DNA of 64,000 nucleotides from Flavonifractor sp052065355 (GTDB lineage Bacteria; Bacillota; Clostridia; Oscillospirales; Oscillospiraceae): NCBI RefSeq assembly GCF_052065355.1, contig NZ_JBQHUF010000008.1:61665-125664 (forward strand), read 5' to 3'. This document shows, piece after piece, positions 50,704 through 59,166 of this stretch. The position numbers and the translations under genes were made by a program. The stretch's first letter is position 1. Each line of letters starts with the position of its first letter. The notes beneath the pieces were generated by a model. That model saw only the letters and a program-made list of their open reading frames with translations. It ran no database searches and was not told the origin of the DNA.

Positions 50704-51560
50704 AAATCATCGACAAGCTCAATCAGGACAAGGTCACCCTGTCCTTTGAGGTATTTCCTCCCAAGACCAGCGACACCTACGAGTCCGTGGCCAGAGCCAC
50801 CCAGGAGATCGCCGCCCTGCGGCCCGATTTCATGAGCGTCACCTACGGCGCGGGGGGCGGCACCAGCGACTACACCGTAGGCATCGCCGCCGGCATCCAG
50901 GACCAGTACGGCGTGGACGTGCTGGCCCACCTGACCTGTGCCTCCTCCACCAAGGAGCATGTGGCAAAGGTACTGGAGCAGCTGAAGGCCAGAGGCATCC
51001 AGAACGTGCTGGCTCTCCGGGGAGACATTCCGGAGGGCGGCGCCCCCGCCCACGACTACCATTACGCCGCTGAGCTGGTGCGCGACATCAAGGCCCAGGG
51101 GGACTTCTGCGTGGGCGGCGCCTGCTACCCGGAGGGACACCCGGAATCTCCCACCAAAAACATCGACATCGACCACCTGAAAGCCAAGGTGGAGGCTGGC
51201 TGCCAGTTCCTCACCACCCAGATGTTCTTTGACAACAACATTCTCTACAACTTCCTCTACCGCATCCGGGAGAAGGGCATCACCGTGCCGGTGGTGGCGG
51301 GCATCATGCCGGTGACCAACGGCAAGCAGATCGCCCGCATCTGCAAGCTGTCCGGCACCTACCTGCCCGAGCGGTTCAAGGCCATTGTGGACAAGTTCGG
51401 GGACAATCCCCCTGCCATGCGGCAGGCCGGCGTGGCCTACGCCACCGATCAGATCATCGATCTGATCGCCAACGGGGTGAACCACATCCACATCTATTCC
51501 ATGAACAAGCCCGAGATCGCCGCCGGCATTCAGGCCAGCCTGTCGGAGATTTTGAAATGA
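50700..51560 (+). CDS. metF: 5,10-Methylenetetrahydrofolate reductase
   Basis: A 286-residue MetF, a FAD-dependent TIM barrel that reduces methylene-THF to 5-methyl-THF. Seen are LSFEVFPPKTSDTYES at the start, MSVTYGAGGGTSDYT, LALRGDIPEGG, and FLTTQMFFDNNILYNFLYRI. The stop region overlaps the next gene by 4 bases. Methyl-THF is handed to MetH, encoded two genes downstream. Confidence 0.96.
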   Translation: MKIIDKLNQDKVTLSFEVFPPKTSDTYESVARATQEIAALRPDFMSVTYGAGGGTSDYTVGIAAGIQDQYGVDVLAHLTCASSTKEHVAKVLEQLKARGIQNVLALRGDIPEGGAPAHDYHYAAELVRDIKAQGDFCVGGACYPEGHPESPTKNIDIDHLKAKVEAGCQFLTTQMFFDNNILYNFLYRIREKGITVPVVAGIMPVTNGKQIARICKLSGTYLPERFKAIVDKFGDNPPAMRQAGVAYATDQIIDLIANGVNHIHIYSMNKPEIAAGIQASLSEILK

Positions 51561-52210
51561 ACGTGACTGCCCCCTACGAGGAGGTGTGCCGCTACCTGGG
51601 CTACAAAAAGGGCGTCAGGCCGGAGCCCGAGGCGGACGCCCTCATCCGCGCCTGCACCGCACGGGTGGAGCAGGCGGCCCAGCCCCGGACGGTGAGTACC
51701 GTCCTCCCCCTCACCTTTCATGATGGAAATGAGATGGAGCTGGGGCCTATCCGGGTAAAAAGCGCCGCCCTCCACCGGAACCTGCTGGGCTGTGAGGAGG
51801 TCATCCTCTTCGCCGCCACGCTGGGGCTGGAGGTAGACCGGCTCATTGCTCGGGCCGGAGCCGGCCGGGTGGCCGAAGGGGCCATCTATCAGGCGGCGGG
51901 AGCCGCCCTCATTGAAGAGGTATGCGACCGGGCCAACGACGTCCTCCGGACCGAGAGCGAAGGGGAAGGGTGGTATCTGCGGCCCCGGTTCAGCCCGGGC
52001 TACGGGGACTTCCCCATCGCCTGCCAGCCAGAGATCGCCCGGCTGCTCCGCACCCCGGAGCGCATCGGCCTGACGGTGACCGACAGCATGCTGCTGGTCC
52101 CCGTCAAGTCGGTGACGGCGGTCATCGGCCGCTCCCGTCAGGCCATCGCCTGCCACCGGCAGGGCTGTGAGGCCTGCGGCAAAACAGACTGCGCATTCAG
52201 GAGAGAGTAA
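51557..52210 (+). CDS. Stand-alone MetH reactivation-domain protein
   Basis: A 217-residue protein matching the AdoMet-dependent activation domain that forms the C-terminus of long MetH enzymes. The motif LRPRFSPGYGDFP is the AdoMet-binding RxxPGY signature. The C-terminus has a Cys triad (CEACGKTDC). It would re-methylate oxidised cob(II)alamin bound to MetH. The following metH product stops after its B12 domain, so here the activation domain is a separate chain, as in several anaerobes. Confidence 0.9.
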   Translation: MNVTAPYEEVCRYLGYKKGVRPEPEADALIRACTARVEQAAQPRTVSTVLPLTFHDGNEMELGPIRVKSAALHRNLLGCEEVILFAATLGLEVDRLIARAGAGRVAEGAIYQAAGAALIEEVCDRANDVLRTESEGEGWYLRPRFSPGYGDFPIACQPEIARLLRTPERIGLTVTDSMLLVPVKSVTAVIGRSRQAIACHRQGCEACGKTDCAFRRE

Positions 52211-52212
52211 GC

Positions 52213-54606
52213 ATGAATTTAAGAGAAAAATTGGGGCGGGAACGCCTGTTTTTTGACGGAGGCACCGGCACCCTGCTCCAGGCTCAGGGCCTGAAGGGCG
52301 GGGAGCTGCCCGAGACCTGGAACCTGCTCCACCCGGAGCGGATCGCCGCCCTCCACCGGGCCTATCTGGAGGCGGGCAGCGACATCGTCTGCACCAACAC
52401 CTTTGGAGCCAACGCTTTAAAGTTCCCGGCAGGCGGACAGTTCGACCTGGAGGCCATTGTAAAGGCCGGCGTGGAGATCGCCCGCTCCGCCCGGGCGGAG
52501 GTTGGCCGGGAGTCCGACGCATACATCGCTCTGGACATGGGTCCTACAGGCAAGCTGCTCAAGCCCATGGGGGAGCTGGACTTTGAGGATGCGGTGGCCC
52601 TCTACGCCCAGGTGGTGCGCATCGGCGCTGCCGCCGGGGCCGACCTGGTGATCATCGAGACCATGAGCGACAGCTACGAGGCCAAGGCCGCCGTGCTGGC
52701 CGCCAAGGAGAACTGCGACCTGCCGGTGATCGTCACCACGGTGTACGGGGAGAACGGCAAGCTGCTCACCGGCGGCACCGTGGCCTCTACCGTGGCCCTG
52801 CTGGAGGGTCTGGGGGTGGACGCCCTGGGCGTCAACTGCGGCATGGGCCCCGCCCAGATGGAGCCCATCGTGAAAGAGCTGGCCGCCTGCGCCTCCCTGC
52901 CCATCGTGGTCAACCCCAACGCCGGTCTGCCCCGCACCGAGGGAGGCCGGACGGTGTTCGACGTGGGGCCGGAGGAGTTTGCCTCCGTGATGGAGACCCT
53001 GTCCGCCTACGGCGTCCACCTGATGGGCGGCTGCTGCGGCACTACCCCCGACCACATCCGTGCCCTGACCGCCCGCTGCCGGAACCTGCCCTTCACCCAG
53101 CCGGTGAAGAAGGAGCGCACGGTGGTGTCCTCCTACTCCCGGGCGGTGGAGATCGGCAGGAACCCGGTGCTCATCGGGGAGCGGATCAACCCCACCGGCA
53201 AGAAGCGGTTCAAGCAGGCCCTGCGGGAGCACGACATTGAGTATCTGCTCAACGAGGGCTTTGCCCAGGAGGAGGCGGGCGCCCACATTCTGGACGTGAA
53301 CGTGGGCCTGCCGGAGATCGACGAGCCCGCCCTCCTCACCGAGGCAGTGTGCGCCATCCAGGCGGTCATCCCCCTGCCCCTCCAGCTGGACACCTCCGAC
53401 CCCGTAGCCATGGAGCGGGCCATGCGCCGCTACAACGGCAAGCCCATGCTCAACTCGGTGAGCGGCAAGGCGGAGAGCATGGAGGCGGTGTTCCCCCTGG
53501 TGAAAAAGTACGGCGGCGTGGTGGTGGGCCTCACCCTGGACGAGGGCGGCATCCCCGACACCGCCGACGGCCGGGTGGCTATCGCCAAAAAGATCCGGGA
53601 CACCGCCGCTCAGTACGGCATCCCCGCCCACGATATCGTCATCGATCCGCTGACCCTCACCGTGTCCTCCCAGGCCGACGCCGCCCTGGTGACCCTGGAG
53701 GCCCTGGGCCGCATCGGACCGGAGGTGGGCTGCCCCACCATCCTGGGTGTATCCAACGTGTCCTTCGGCCTACCTCAGCGGGAACTGGTAAACAGTGCCT
53801 TCTTCACCATGGCCCTGCAGAAGGGGCTGAGCTGCGCCATTCTCAACCCCCTGTCCGCCGGGATGATGGCGGCTTACCGCTCTTACCGGGCCCTCACCGG
53901 GCTGGACGGGCAGTGCGGGGACTATATCGCCGCCTACGGCGGGCAGGCCGCCGCACCTGCCGCACCGGCTGCCGCCGGGCCTGCCGCTCCCCTGGACGAG
54001 TGCGTCATCCGGGGTCTGAAGGAGGGCGCGGCGGAGGCCGCCAAGGCCGCTCTGGAGCGCGGCGCCGCCCCCCTGGAGCTGGTGGACCAGCTGCTGATCC
54101 CCGCCCTGGACCAGGTGGGCCAGGGGTTTGAAAAGGGCACCCTCTATCTGCCCCAGCTGCTGATGAGCGCCGAGGCCGCCAAGGCCGCCTTTGAGGTGGT
54201 GAAGGCCGCCATGGCCGGTCAGCCCCAGGAGAAGCGGGGCACCGTGGTGCTGGCCACGGTGAAGGGGGACATCCACGACATCGGCAAGAACATCGTCAAG
54301 GTGCTGCTGGAAAACTACGGCTTCCAGGTGGACGACCTGGGCCGGGACGTGGCTCCCGAGGCCATCGCGGCGGCCGCCGCTCAGCCGGAGGTAAAGCTGG
54401 TTGGTCTCAGCGCCCTGATGACTACCACGGTGGTACACATGGAGGAGACCATCGCCCTGCTCCGGCAGCAGGCGCCCCAGGTCCAGGTGGTGGTTGGCGG
54501 CGCGGTGCTGACGGCGGAGTACGCCAAGCGGATCGGCGCCCACTGCTACGCCAAGGACGCCATGGCCACCGTCCACTTTGCCCAGCAGGTCTATCCCCAG
54601 GCATAA
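52213..54606 (+). CDS. metH: Cobalamin-dependent methionine synthase (without activation domain)
   Basis: A 797-residue enzyme in the order homocysteine-binding zinc domain (1-290; FDGGTGTLLQ, ligands in GVNCG and GGCCGTT), pterin-binding barrel (about 315-575; GERINPTGKKRFK, LDVNVG), a short Ala/Pro linker, helical cap and B12 domain (about 590-797; DIHDIGKNIV with the cobalt ligand His688). It transfers the methyl group of methyl-THF to homocysteine. E. coli MetH is about 1,230 residues; the missing activation domain is the gene just upstream. Confidence 0.96.
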   Translation: MNLREKLGRERLFFDGGTGTLLQAQGLKGGELPETWNLLHPERIAALHRAYLEAGSDIVCTNTFGANALKFPAGGQFDLEAIVKAGVEIARSARAEVGRESDAYIALDMGPTGKLLKPMGELDFEDAVALYAQVVRIGAAAGADLVIIETMSDSYEAKAAVLAAKENCDLPVIVTTVYGENGKLLTGGTVASTVALLEGLGVDALGVNCGMGPAQMEPIVKELAACASLPIVVNPNAGLPRTEGGRTVFDVGPEEFASVMETLSAYGVHLMGGCCGTTPDHIRALTARCRNLPFTQPVKKERTVVSSYSRAVEIGRNPVLIGERINPTGKKRFKQALREHDIEYLLNEGFAQEEAGAHILDVNVGLPEIDEPALLTEAVCAIQAVIPLPLQLDTSDPVAMERAMRRYNGKPMLNSVSGKAESMEAVFPLVKKYGGVVVGLTLDEGGIPDTADGRVAIAKKIRDTAAQYGIPAHDIVIDPLTLTVSSQADAALVTLEALGRIGPEVGCPTILGVSNVSFGLPQRELVNSAFFTMALQKGLSCAILNPLSAGMMAAYRSYRALTGLDGQCGDYIAAYGGQAAAPAAPAAAGPAAPLDECVIRGLKEGAAEAAKAALERGAAPLELVDQLLIPALDQVGQGFEKGTLYLPQLLMSAEAAKAAFEVVKAAMAGQPQEKRGTVVLATVKGDIHDIGKNIVKVLLENYGFQVDDLGRDVAPEAIAAAAAQPEVKLVGLSALMTTTVVHMEETIALLRQQAPQVQVVVGGAVLTAEYAKRIGAHCYAKDAMATVHFAQQVYPQA

Positions 54607-54638
54607 GTGAGAAAAACCGCTGATTTTGTAATTTTTGT

Positions 54639-54667
54639 TTTACAAGCCGATCTTTTTCATGTATAAT
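54639..54667 (+). promoter_or_regulatory. Promoter of the CofE-like gene
   Basis: TTTACA, a 17-bp spacer and TATAAT lie about 55 bases before the start. The sequence is AT-rich compared with the flanking genes. Confidence 0.75.
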
Positions 54668-54722
54668 ATTTGCGCCGCGTGAAATTCCGCGGCTAATCCA
54701 AACATATTAGGAGTGTTGATTT

Positions 54723-55916
54723 ATGAGCCGGATGGTCGGTACCGTATCCATGGGAATCCGGGCTCCCATTATCCGTGAAGGCGACAACCTGGTGGACATC
54801 GTCACCGGGTCTGTGCTGGAAGCCGTAAAAGACGGCGCGATCACCGTCCGCGATCGGGACGTGGTGGCCATGACCGAGGCTATCGTGGCCCGGGCCCAGG
54901 GCAACTACGCCACCGTGGACGACATCGCCGCCGATGTGAAAGCCAAGCTGGGCGGCGAGACCATTGGCGTCATCTTCCCCATTCTCAGCCGCAACCGCTT
55001 CGCCATCTGCCTGCGTGGCATCGCCAAGGGCGCCAAGAAGATCGTCCTCATGCTGTCCTATCCCTCCGACGAGGTGGGCAATCACCTCATCGACGAGGAC
55101 GTGATGGACGAGAAGGGCGTGGATCCCTACAAGGATGTGCTCTCCCTGGAGCGCTATCGTGAGCTGTTCGGCTACACCACCCACCCCTTCACCGGCGTGG
55201 ACTATGTGGACTACTACTCCAACCTGATCCGGGAGTGCGGCGCCGAGGTGGAGGTCATCTTCGCCAACGATCCCCGGGCCATCCTGTCCTACACCAAGAA
55301 CGTGCTGAACTGCGACATCCACACCCGCGCCCGCACCAAGCGCCGCCTGGTGGCTGCCGGCGCCGAGAAGGTGTTCGGCCTGGACGAGATCATGACCGCC
55401 TCCATCAACGGCAGCGGCTACAATGAGAACTACGGCCTGCTGGGCTCCAACAAGTCCACCGAGGACAAGGTGAAGCTGTTCCCCCGCCCCTGCCAGGACC
55501 TGGTGGAGGCTATCCAGGCCAAGCTGCTGGCCGAAACCGGCAAGCATGTGGAGGTCATGGTGTACGGCGACGGCGCCTTCAAGGACCCCGTGGGCAAGAT
55601 CTGGGAGCTGGCCGACCCGGTGGTCTCCCCCGCCTACACCGCCGGTCTGGAGGGCACCCCCAACGAGCTGAAGCTGAAGTACCTGGCGGACAATGACTTT
55701 GCCGCCCTGTCCGGCGAGGCTCTGCGGGACGCCATCAAGAACGAGATCAAGAAGAAGGACGGCTCTCTGGTGGGCAAGATGGCCTCTCAGGGCACTACCC
55801 CCCGCCGCCTCACCGACCTGATCGGGTCTCTGTGCGACCTGACCTCCGGCTCCGGCGACAAGGGTACTCCTATCGTCTACATCCAGGGCTATTTCGACAA
55901 CTACACCACCGAATAA
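54723..55916 (+). CDS. CofE-like (coenzyme F420-0:L-glutamate ligase family) protein
   Basis: A 397-residue protein of the CofE superfamily. The N-terminal segment RAPIIREGDNLVDIVTG and DRDVVAMTEAIVARAQGNYA match the family's GTP/metal-binding start, and the C-terminus has GTPIVYIQGYFDNY. True CofE adds glutamate to F420-0, but this lineage is not known to make F420 and no other cof gene is nearby. An unknown amide-forming ligase is therefore more likely. It is a single-gene unit with its own promoter and terminator. Confidence 0.8.
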   Translation: MSRMVGTVSMGIRAPIIREGDNLVDIVTGSVLEAVKDGAITVRDRDVVAMTEAIVARAQGNYATVDDIAADVKAKLGGETIGVIFPILSRNRFAICLRGIAKGAKKIVLMLSYPSDEVGNHLIDEDVMDEKGVDPYKDVLSLERYRELFGYTTHPFTGVDYVDYYSNLIRECGAEVEVIFANDPRAILSYTKNVLNCDIHTRARTKRRLVAAGAEKVFGLDEIMTASINGSGYNENYGLLGSNKSTEDKVKLFPRPCQDLVEAIQAKLLAETGKHVEVMVYGDGAFKDPVGKIWELADPVVSPAYTAGLEGTPNELKLKYLADNDFAALSGEALRDAIKNEIKKKDGSLVGKMASQGTTPRRLTDLIGSLCDLTSGSGDKGTPIVYIQGYFDNYTTE

Positions 55917-55924
55917 GCACATAG

Positions 55925-55963
55925 AAAAACGGTCCCCCTTCCTGCGGAGGGGGACCGTTTTTT
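55925..55963. terminator. Terminator after the CofE-like gene
   Basis: AAAAACGGTCCCCCT/AGGGGGACCGTTTTTT form a long stem. The T-run continues into the stop codon of the convergent glycosyltransferase gene. Confidence 0.9.
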
Positions 55964-57464
55964 ATGCTCTTTTTGCTTTCCTGGAACGCAGCAGCTCATA
56001 CAGCCAGTCGAACCCGGCGGCAGCCAGGACGATCAGCAGCACGGTCATGGTGCTGCGGTAACGGATCTGGATCTCAATAAACAGGTGGGCACAGAAGTAC
56101 GCCAGGGCGGTCAGCATCAGCAGGCGCTGGGTTTCCGGCAGGGGCTTCCGCCGACGCAGGACGGACAGGGCGCCCCCTGCGTTTGCCAAGCCCATGGCGA
56201 TATAACACCCGGCTCCCAGCCGCTGCAGCTTGTCCACAAGGTAAACCACCAGTTCCTTCAGGCCCCGCTGCTCCAGTTCCTCCAGGTAGCGGGGAGTCAG
56301 AATCCAGGAGGCGTCCTCAAAGCCGCCCCACATGATGCGGATCTTCTGCACCATCAGCTTCAGCAGGTCAGGCAGGGAGATGGACAGCCGTTCCTTCGCC
56401 AGCGCCTCCAATACCTGACGCTGATCCACCCCTGCCCCGAATACCGCCGCCGCATCGGTGTCGCTGTACCGGCCCATGGTCTCCTGATTGAGCCCCAGGA
56501 TGAATTTCCACTCCGGAGCACGGTTGGTCAGCCCGTACTGGTTCAATCCCGTCCAGATCACCAGACCGGACAGCAGCTTTCCGCACAGGAAATAGGCCGC
56601 CAGAAAGCACAGCCCGGGGAGCAGCCGCGCCCACAGGGCATGGCTTCTGTCTCCCAGCCACTCCAGGACCCGGAGCACCAGGCAGGCACACATGGCCATG
56701 GCTGCCACCACTCCCATGGGCCGCACCGCATTGCTGAGGGCCAGCAGCACACCTCCCGCGCCGCCCAGCCACAGCTGTACGCTCCATTTCCTGGCCGGAG
56801 CGGTACAAACCCAGAGGGCCGCCAGCAGGAGGAATTCCGACAGGTGCTGGTTGGTCAGCAGCGGGATCAGAAAATAGGTGCCCGGATAGAACAGAAACAG
56901 CAGCGCCGACACTCGGGCCGCCCGCTCGGAGGCAAAGCGCTTTGCCAGACCGTAGACCAGAAGATTGGTCAGGGCGGAAAAGAGGGTGTTGGTCAGCCGG
57001 AAGATCACCGGCAACGGGCCGAACAGCTTGATGACGCCGGCCAGCAGGGCCACGAAGAAGCTCTGATAGGGCCACAGCTGGAAATAGGATGTGTCGTTCA
57101 AAATATTGTTCCCCTGGGCCAGCTGCTCCGCCGCGTAGTGGAGCAGGTAGAAGTCGCTCTCCAGCTGTGGGGTGACTGTCAAAGCCACCGCACCTTTGAG
57201 GACCAGCGCGGCAGCGAAAAGAAGCATCAGAAAGATCCGGGTACCCGGCCGCTCTTTGGGCAGAAACAGCGCGCCGGCCAGCATGCACAGCGCGGGCACC
57301 GCCGCATAGAGCAGGAAAAATCCTCTGGGATTGGTGTTGGCCAGTAAGACGTATGCGGATGCCGCGGCGATCATCAGTCCCACGGCAGCAAAGGCAAGCA
57401 GGATCAGCCCTTTTGCCGCAGAGGGAAGGAGGGTCCGTTCCCGGGACCGCACGGTGGTCTGCAT
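55962..57464 (-). CDS. PMT/GT39-type membrane glycosyltransferase
   Basis: A 500-residue polytopic protein with about 11-12 membrane helices, of the dolichyl-phosphate-mannose/ArnT-like kind. The first periplasmic loop holds the expected acidic residue and aromatic cluster (LESDFYLLHYAAEQLAQG, SYFQLWPYQSFF). The ATG at 57464 is chosen because AGGAGG lies 6 bases upstream; two in-frame ATG codons upstream sit on the ribosome site itself. It would transfer a sugar from a polyprenyl-phosphate donor to a surface acceptor that is unknown. Confidence 0.8.
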   Translation of the reverse strand: MQTTVRSRERTLLPSAAKGLILLAFAAVGLMIAAASAYVLLANTNPRGFFLLYAAVPALCMLAGALFLPKERPGTRIFLMLLFAAALVLKGAVALTVTPQLESDFYLLHYAAEQLAQGNNILNDTSYFQLWPYQSFFVALLAGVIKLFGPLPVIFRLTNTLFSALTNLLVYGLAKRFASERAARVSALLFLFYPGTYFLIPLLTNQHLSEFLLLAALWVCTAPARKWSVQLWLGGAGGVLLALSNAVRPMGVVAAMAMCACLVLRVLEWLGDRSHALWARLLPGLCFLAAYFLCGKLLSGLVIWTGLNQYGLTNRAPEWKFILGLNQETMGRYSDTDAAAVFGAGVDQRQVLEALAKERLSISLPDLLKLMVQKIRIMWGGFEDASWILTPRYLEELEQRGLKELVVYLVDKLQRLGAGCYIAMGLANAGGALSVLRRRKPLPETQRLLMLTALAYFCAHLFIEIQIRYRSTMTVLLIVLAAAGFDWLYELLRSRKAKRA

Positions 57465-57492
57465 GTTCATCCTCCTCTCCTGCCCGATTAGC

Positions 57493-57522
57493 AAACAAGG
57501 CCGCCTATAGGCGGCCTTGTTT
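57493..57522 (-). terminator. Terminator of the radical-SAM gene
   Basis: AAACAAGGCCGCC/GGCGGCCTTGTTT pair around TATA, 11 bases after the radical-SAM stop and just upstream of the glycosyltransferase start on the minus strand. Confidence 0.8.
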
Positions 57523-57533
57523 GTACATTTCAG

Positions 57534-58904
57534 TTACTTTCCCGCGCAGGCGGTGCAGCCGCCGCAGCCGGGGTGGGACTCATTCCACAGCTTCTCAGCG
57601 GTGGGGGTCCAGTTGTCGGCGTAGGGGTGAGTCTTGGCAGTCAGATGCTCCACGCTCTCAGGAGACTGAGGATCGGTGGAGTGGGCGCCGGTCTCATGTA
57701 CCATCTTTTCAATGAACTCAGGATTCTCCAGCATGGGGCAGGGCCGCAGCATGTTCTCGTTGAAGGGCTGGTTGTTGTGATAGGCCATAAACATGGGGGA
57801 CTGCAGGCACTCCAGCAGGGTCTTCTCCCGGATGTTGGAGTCGGAGTAGTGGATGAACACGCAGGGGTCCACATCGCCGTTGGCGTTGATGTGGAGGTAG
57901 CGCCGGCCGCCAGCGATACAGCCGCCCACGTACTCGGCGTCGTTCTGGAAGTCCATGGCGAAGATGCCCTTGGTCTGGCGCATGGCACGGATGCGGTGGT
58001 AGATCTCCTCACGCTGCTCGGGAGTAGGCATCAGCTCGGGGGCGGCGTCGTTGCCCACGGGCATGTAGTGGAAGAACCAGATGAAGTAGGCGCCCAGATC
58101 CATGATCTTGTCGTAGAACTCTTCACTGGTGATATCCTTGTAGTTGACGCTGGTGTAGCAGGTGGAGATGCCGAAGGGCAGCTTGTGGCTCTTCAGCAGG
58201 GCCATGGCGTCGGTGACCTTCTTGTAGATGCCCTGGCCGCGGCGGGAGTCGTTGGCCTCCTCGAAGCCCTCCAGGCTGATGGCGGGGATGAAGTTGCCCA
58301 CCCGCAGCAGATCCTGGCAGAACTCCTCGTCAATGAGGGTGGCGTTGGTGAAGGACAGGAAGGCCACATCGTTGTGCTTCTCACACAGGGCGATCAGGTC
58401 CTTCTTGCGCACCAGAGGCTCGCCGCCGGTGTAGATGTACATGTAGATACCCAGTTCCTTGCCCTGGGTGATGATGGAGTCGATCTCATCAAAGGTCAGA
58501 TTCAGCTTGTTGCCGTACTCCGCCGCCCAGCAGCCGGTGCAGTGCAGGTTGCAGGCAGAGGTGGGATCCAGCAGAATGGCCCAGGGAATGTTGCAGCCGT
58601 ACTTCTTGCGGCACTCCTCCTGCTTGGGCCAGCCCACCAGGTTGGCGTTGACGAAGAAGTTGTTGAACACGGTCTTCAGCACGTCGGGATCGGTCTGGGT
58701 CCAAACCTTCTCGATCAGCTGATGCCAGCAGGAGTCCTCGTCGTTGATGACCCGGTCAAAGGCAGCCCGCTGAGGCGCCAGCGTGTCGCCGGCAAACTTG
58801 TTGACCAGATCCATGACCTTGCTCATGTTGTTCATGGGGTCTTTATCCAAATAATCAAACACTTTGGCCAGGCCATAGCGCTTCAAACTGTCAGGAATCT
58901 TCAT
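57534..58904 (-). CDS. Radical SAM protein with C-terminal SPASM-like cysteines
   Basis: A 456-residue radical-SAM protein. The cluster motif is CNLHCTGC in DPTSACNLHCTGCWA; the GGEP SAM motif is in YIYTGGEPLV. A C-terminal half has cysteines suited to auxiliary clusters (CIAGG, DPCVF, RPCPML, and the final CGGCTAC). A helical N-terminal extension of ~100 residues precedes the barrel. SPASM proteins commonly modify peptides or act as anaerobic maturases. No precursor peptide gene is seen next to it. The substrate is unknown. Confidence 0.88.
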   Translation of the reverse strand: MKIPDSLKRYGLAKVFDYLDKDPMNNMSKVMDLVNKFAGDTLAPQRAAFDRVINDEDSCWHQLIEKVWTQTDPDVLKTVFNNFFVNANLVGWPKQEECRKKYGCNIPWAILLDPTSACNLHCTGCWAAEYGNKLNLTFDEIDSIITQGKELGIYMYIYTGGEPLVRKKDLIALCEKHNDVAFLSFTNATLIDEEFCQDLLRVGNFIPAISLEGFEEANDSRRGQGIYKKVTDAMALLKSHKLPFGISTCYTSVNYKDITSEEFYDKIMDLGAYFIWFFHYMPVGNDAAPELMPTPEQREEIYHRIRAMRQTKGIFAMDFQNDAEYVGGCIAGGRRYLHINANGDVDPCVFIHYSDSNIREKTLLECLQSPMFMAYHNNQPFNENMLRPCPMLENPEFIEKMVHETGAHSTDPQSPESVEHLTAKTHPYADNWTPTAEKLWNESHPGCGGCTACAGK

Positions 58905-59166
58905 AATGCTTCCCCTTTCATGATAAAATGACATCTTTCAGATTTGTCAATATGATACCGCCCTTTCCCGGAAAGGAAAATAGACAAATCCCCCTTCCTG
59001 TCCAAACTCTAGACAAAAACGGCAGTTTGCTTAAATTCTACGCAGAACGTTCCATAATCTTTCTGTAATTTTAACAATTTCAAGATGTGATTTTTAATAT
59101 CATTTCCTTTTTTCTTGCCTTTCTTTCCCAGTCACGTTACAATGACCTCGAAAAGGGGGAGGCACC

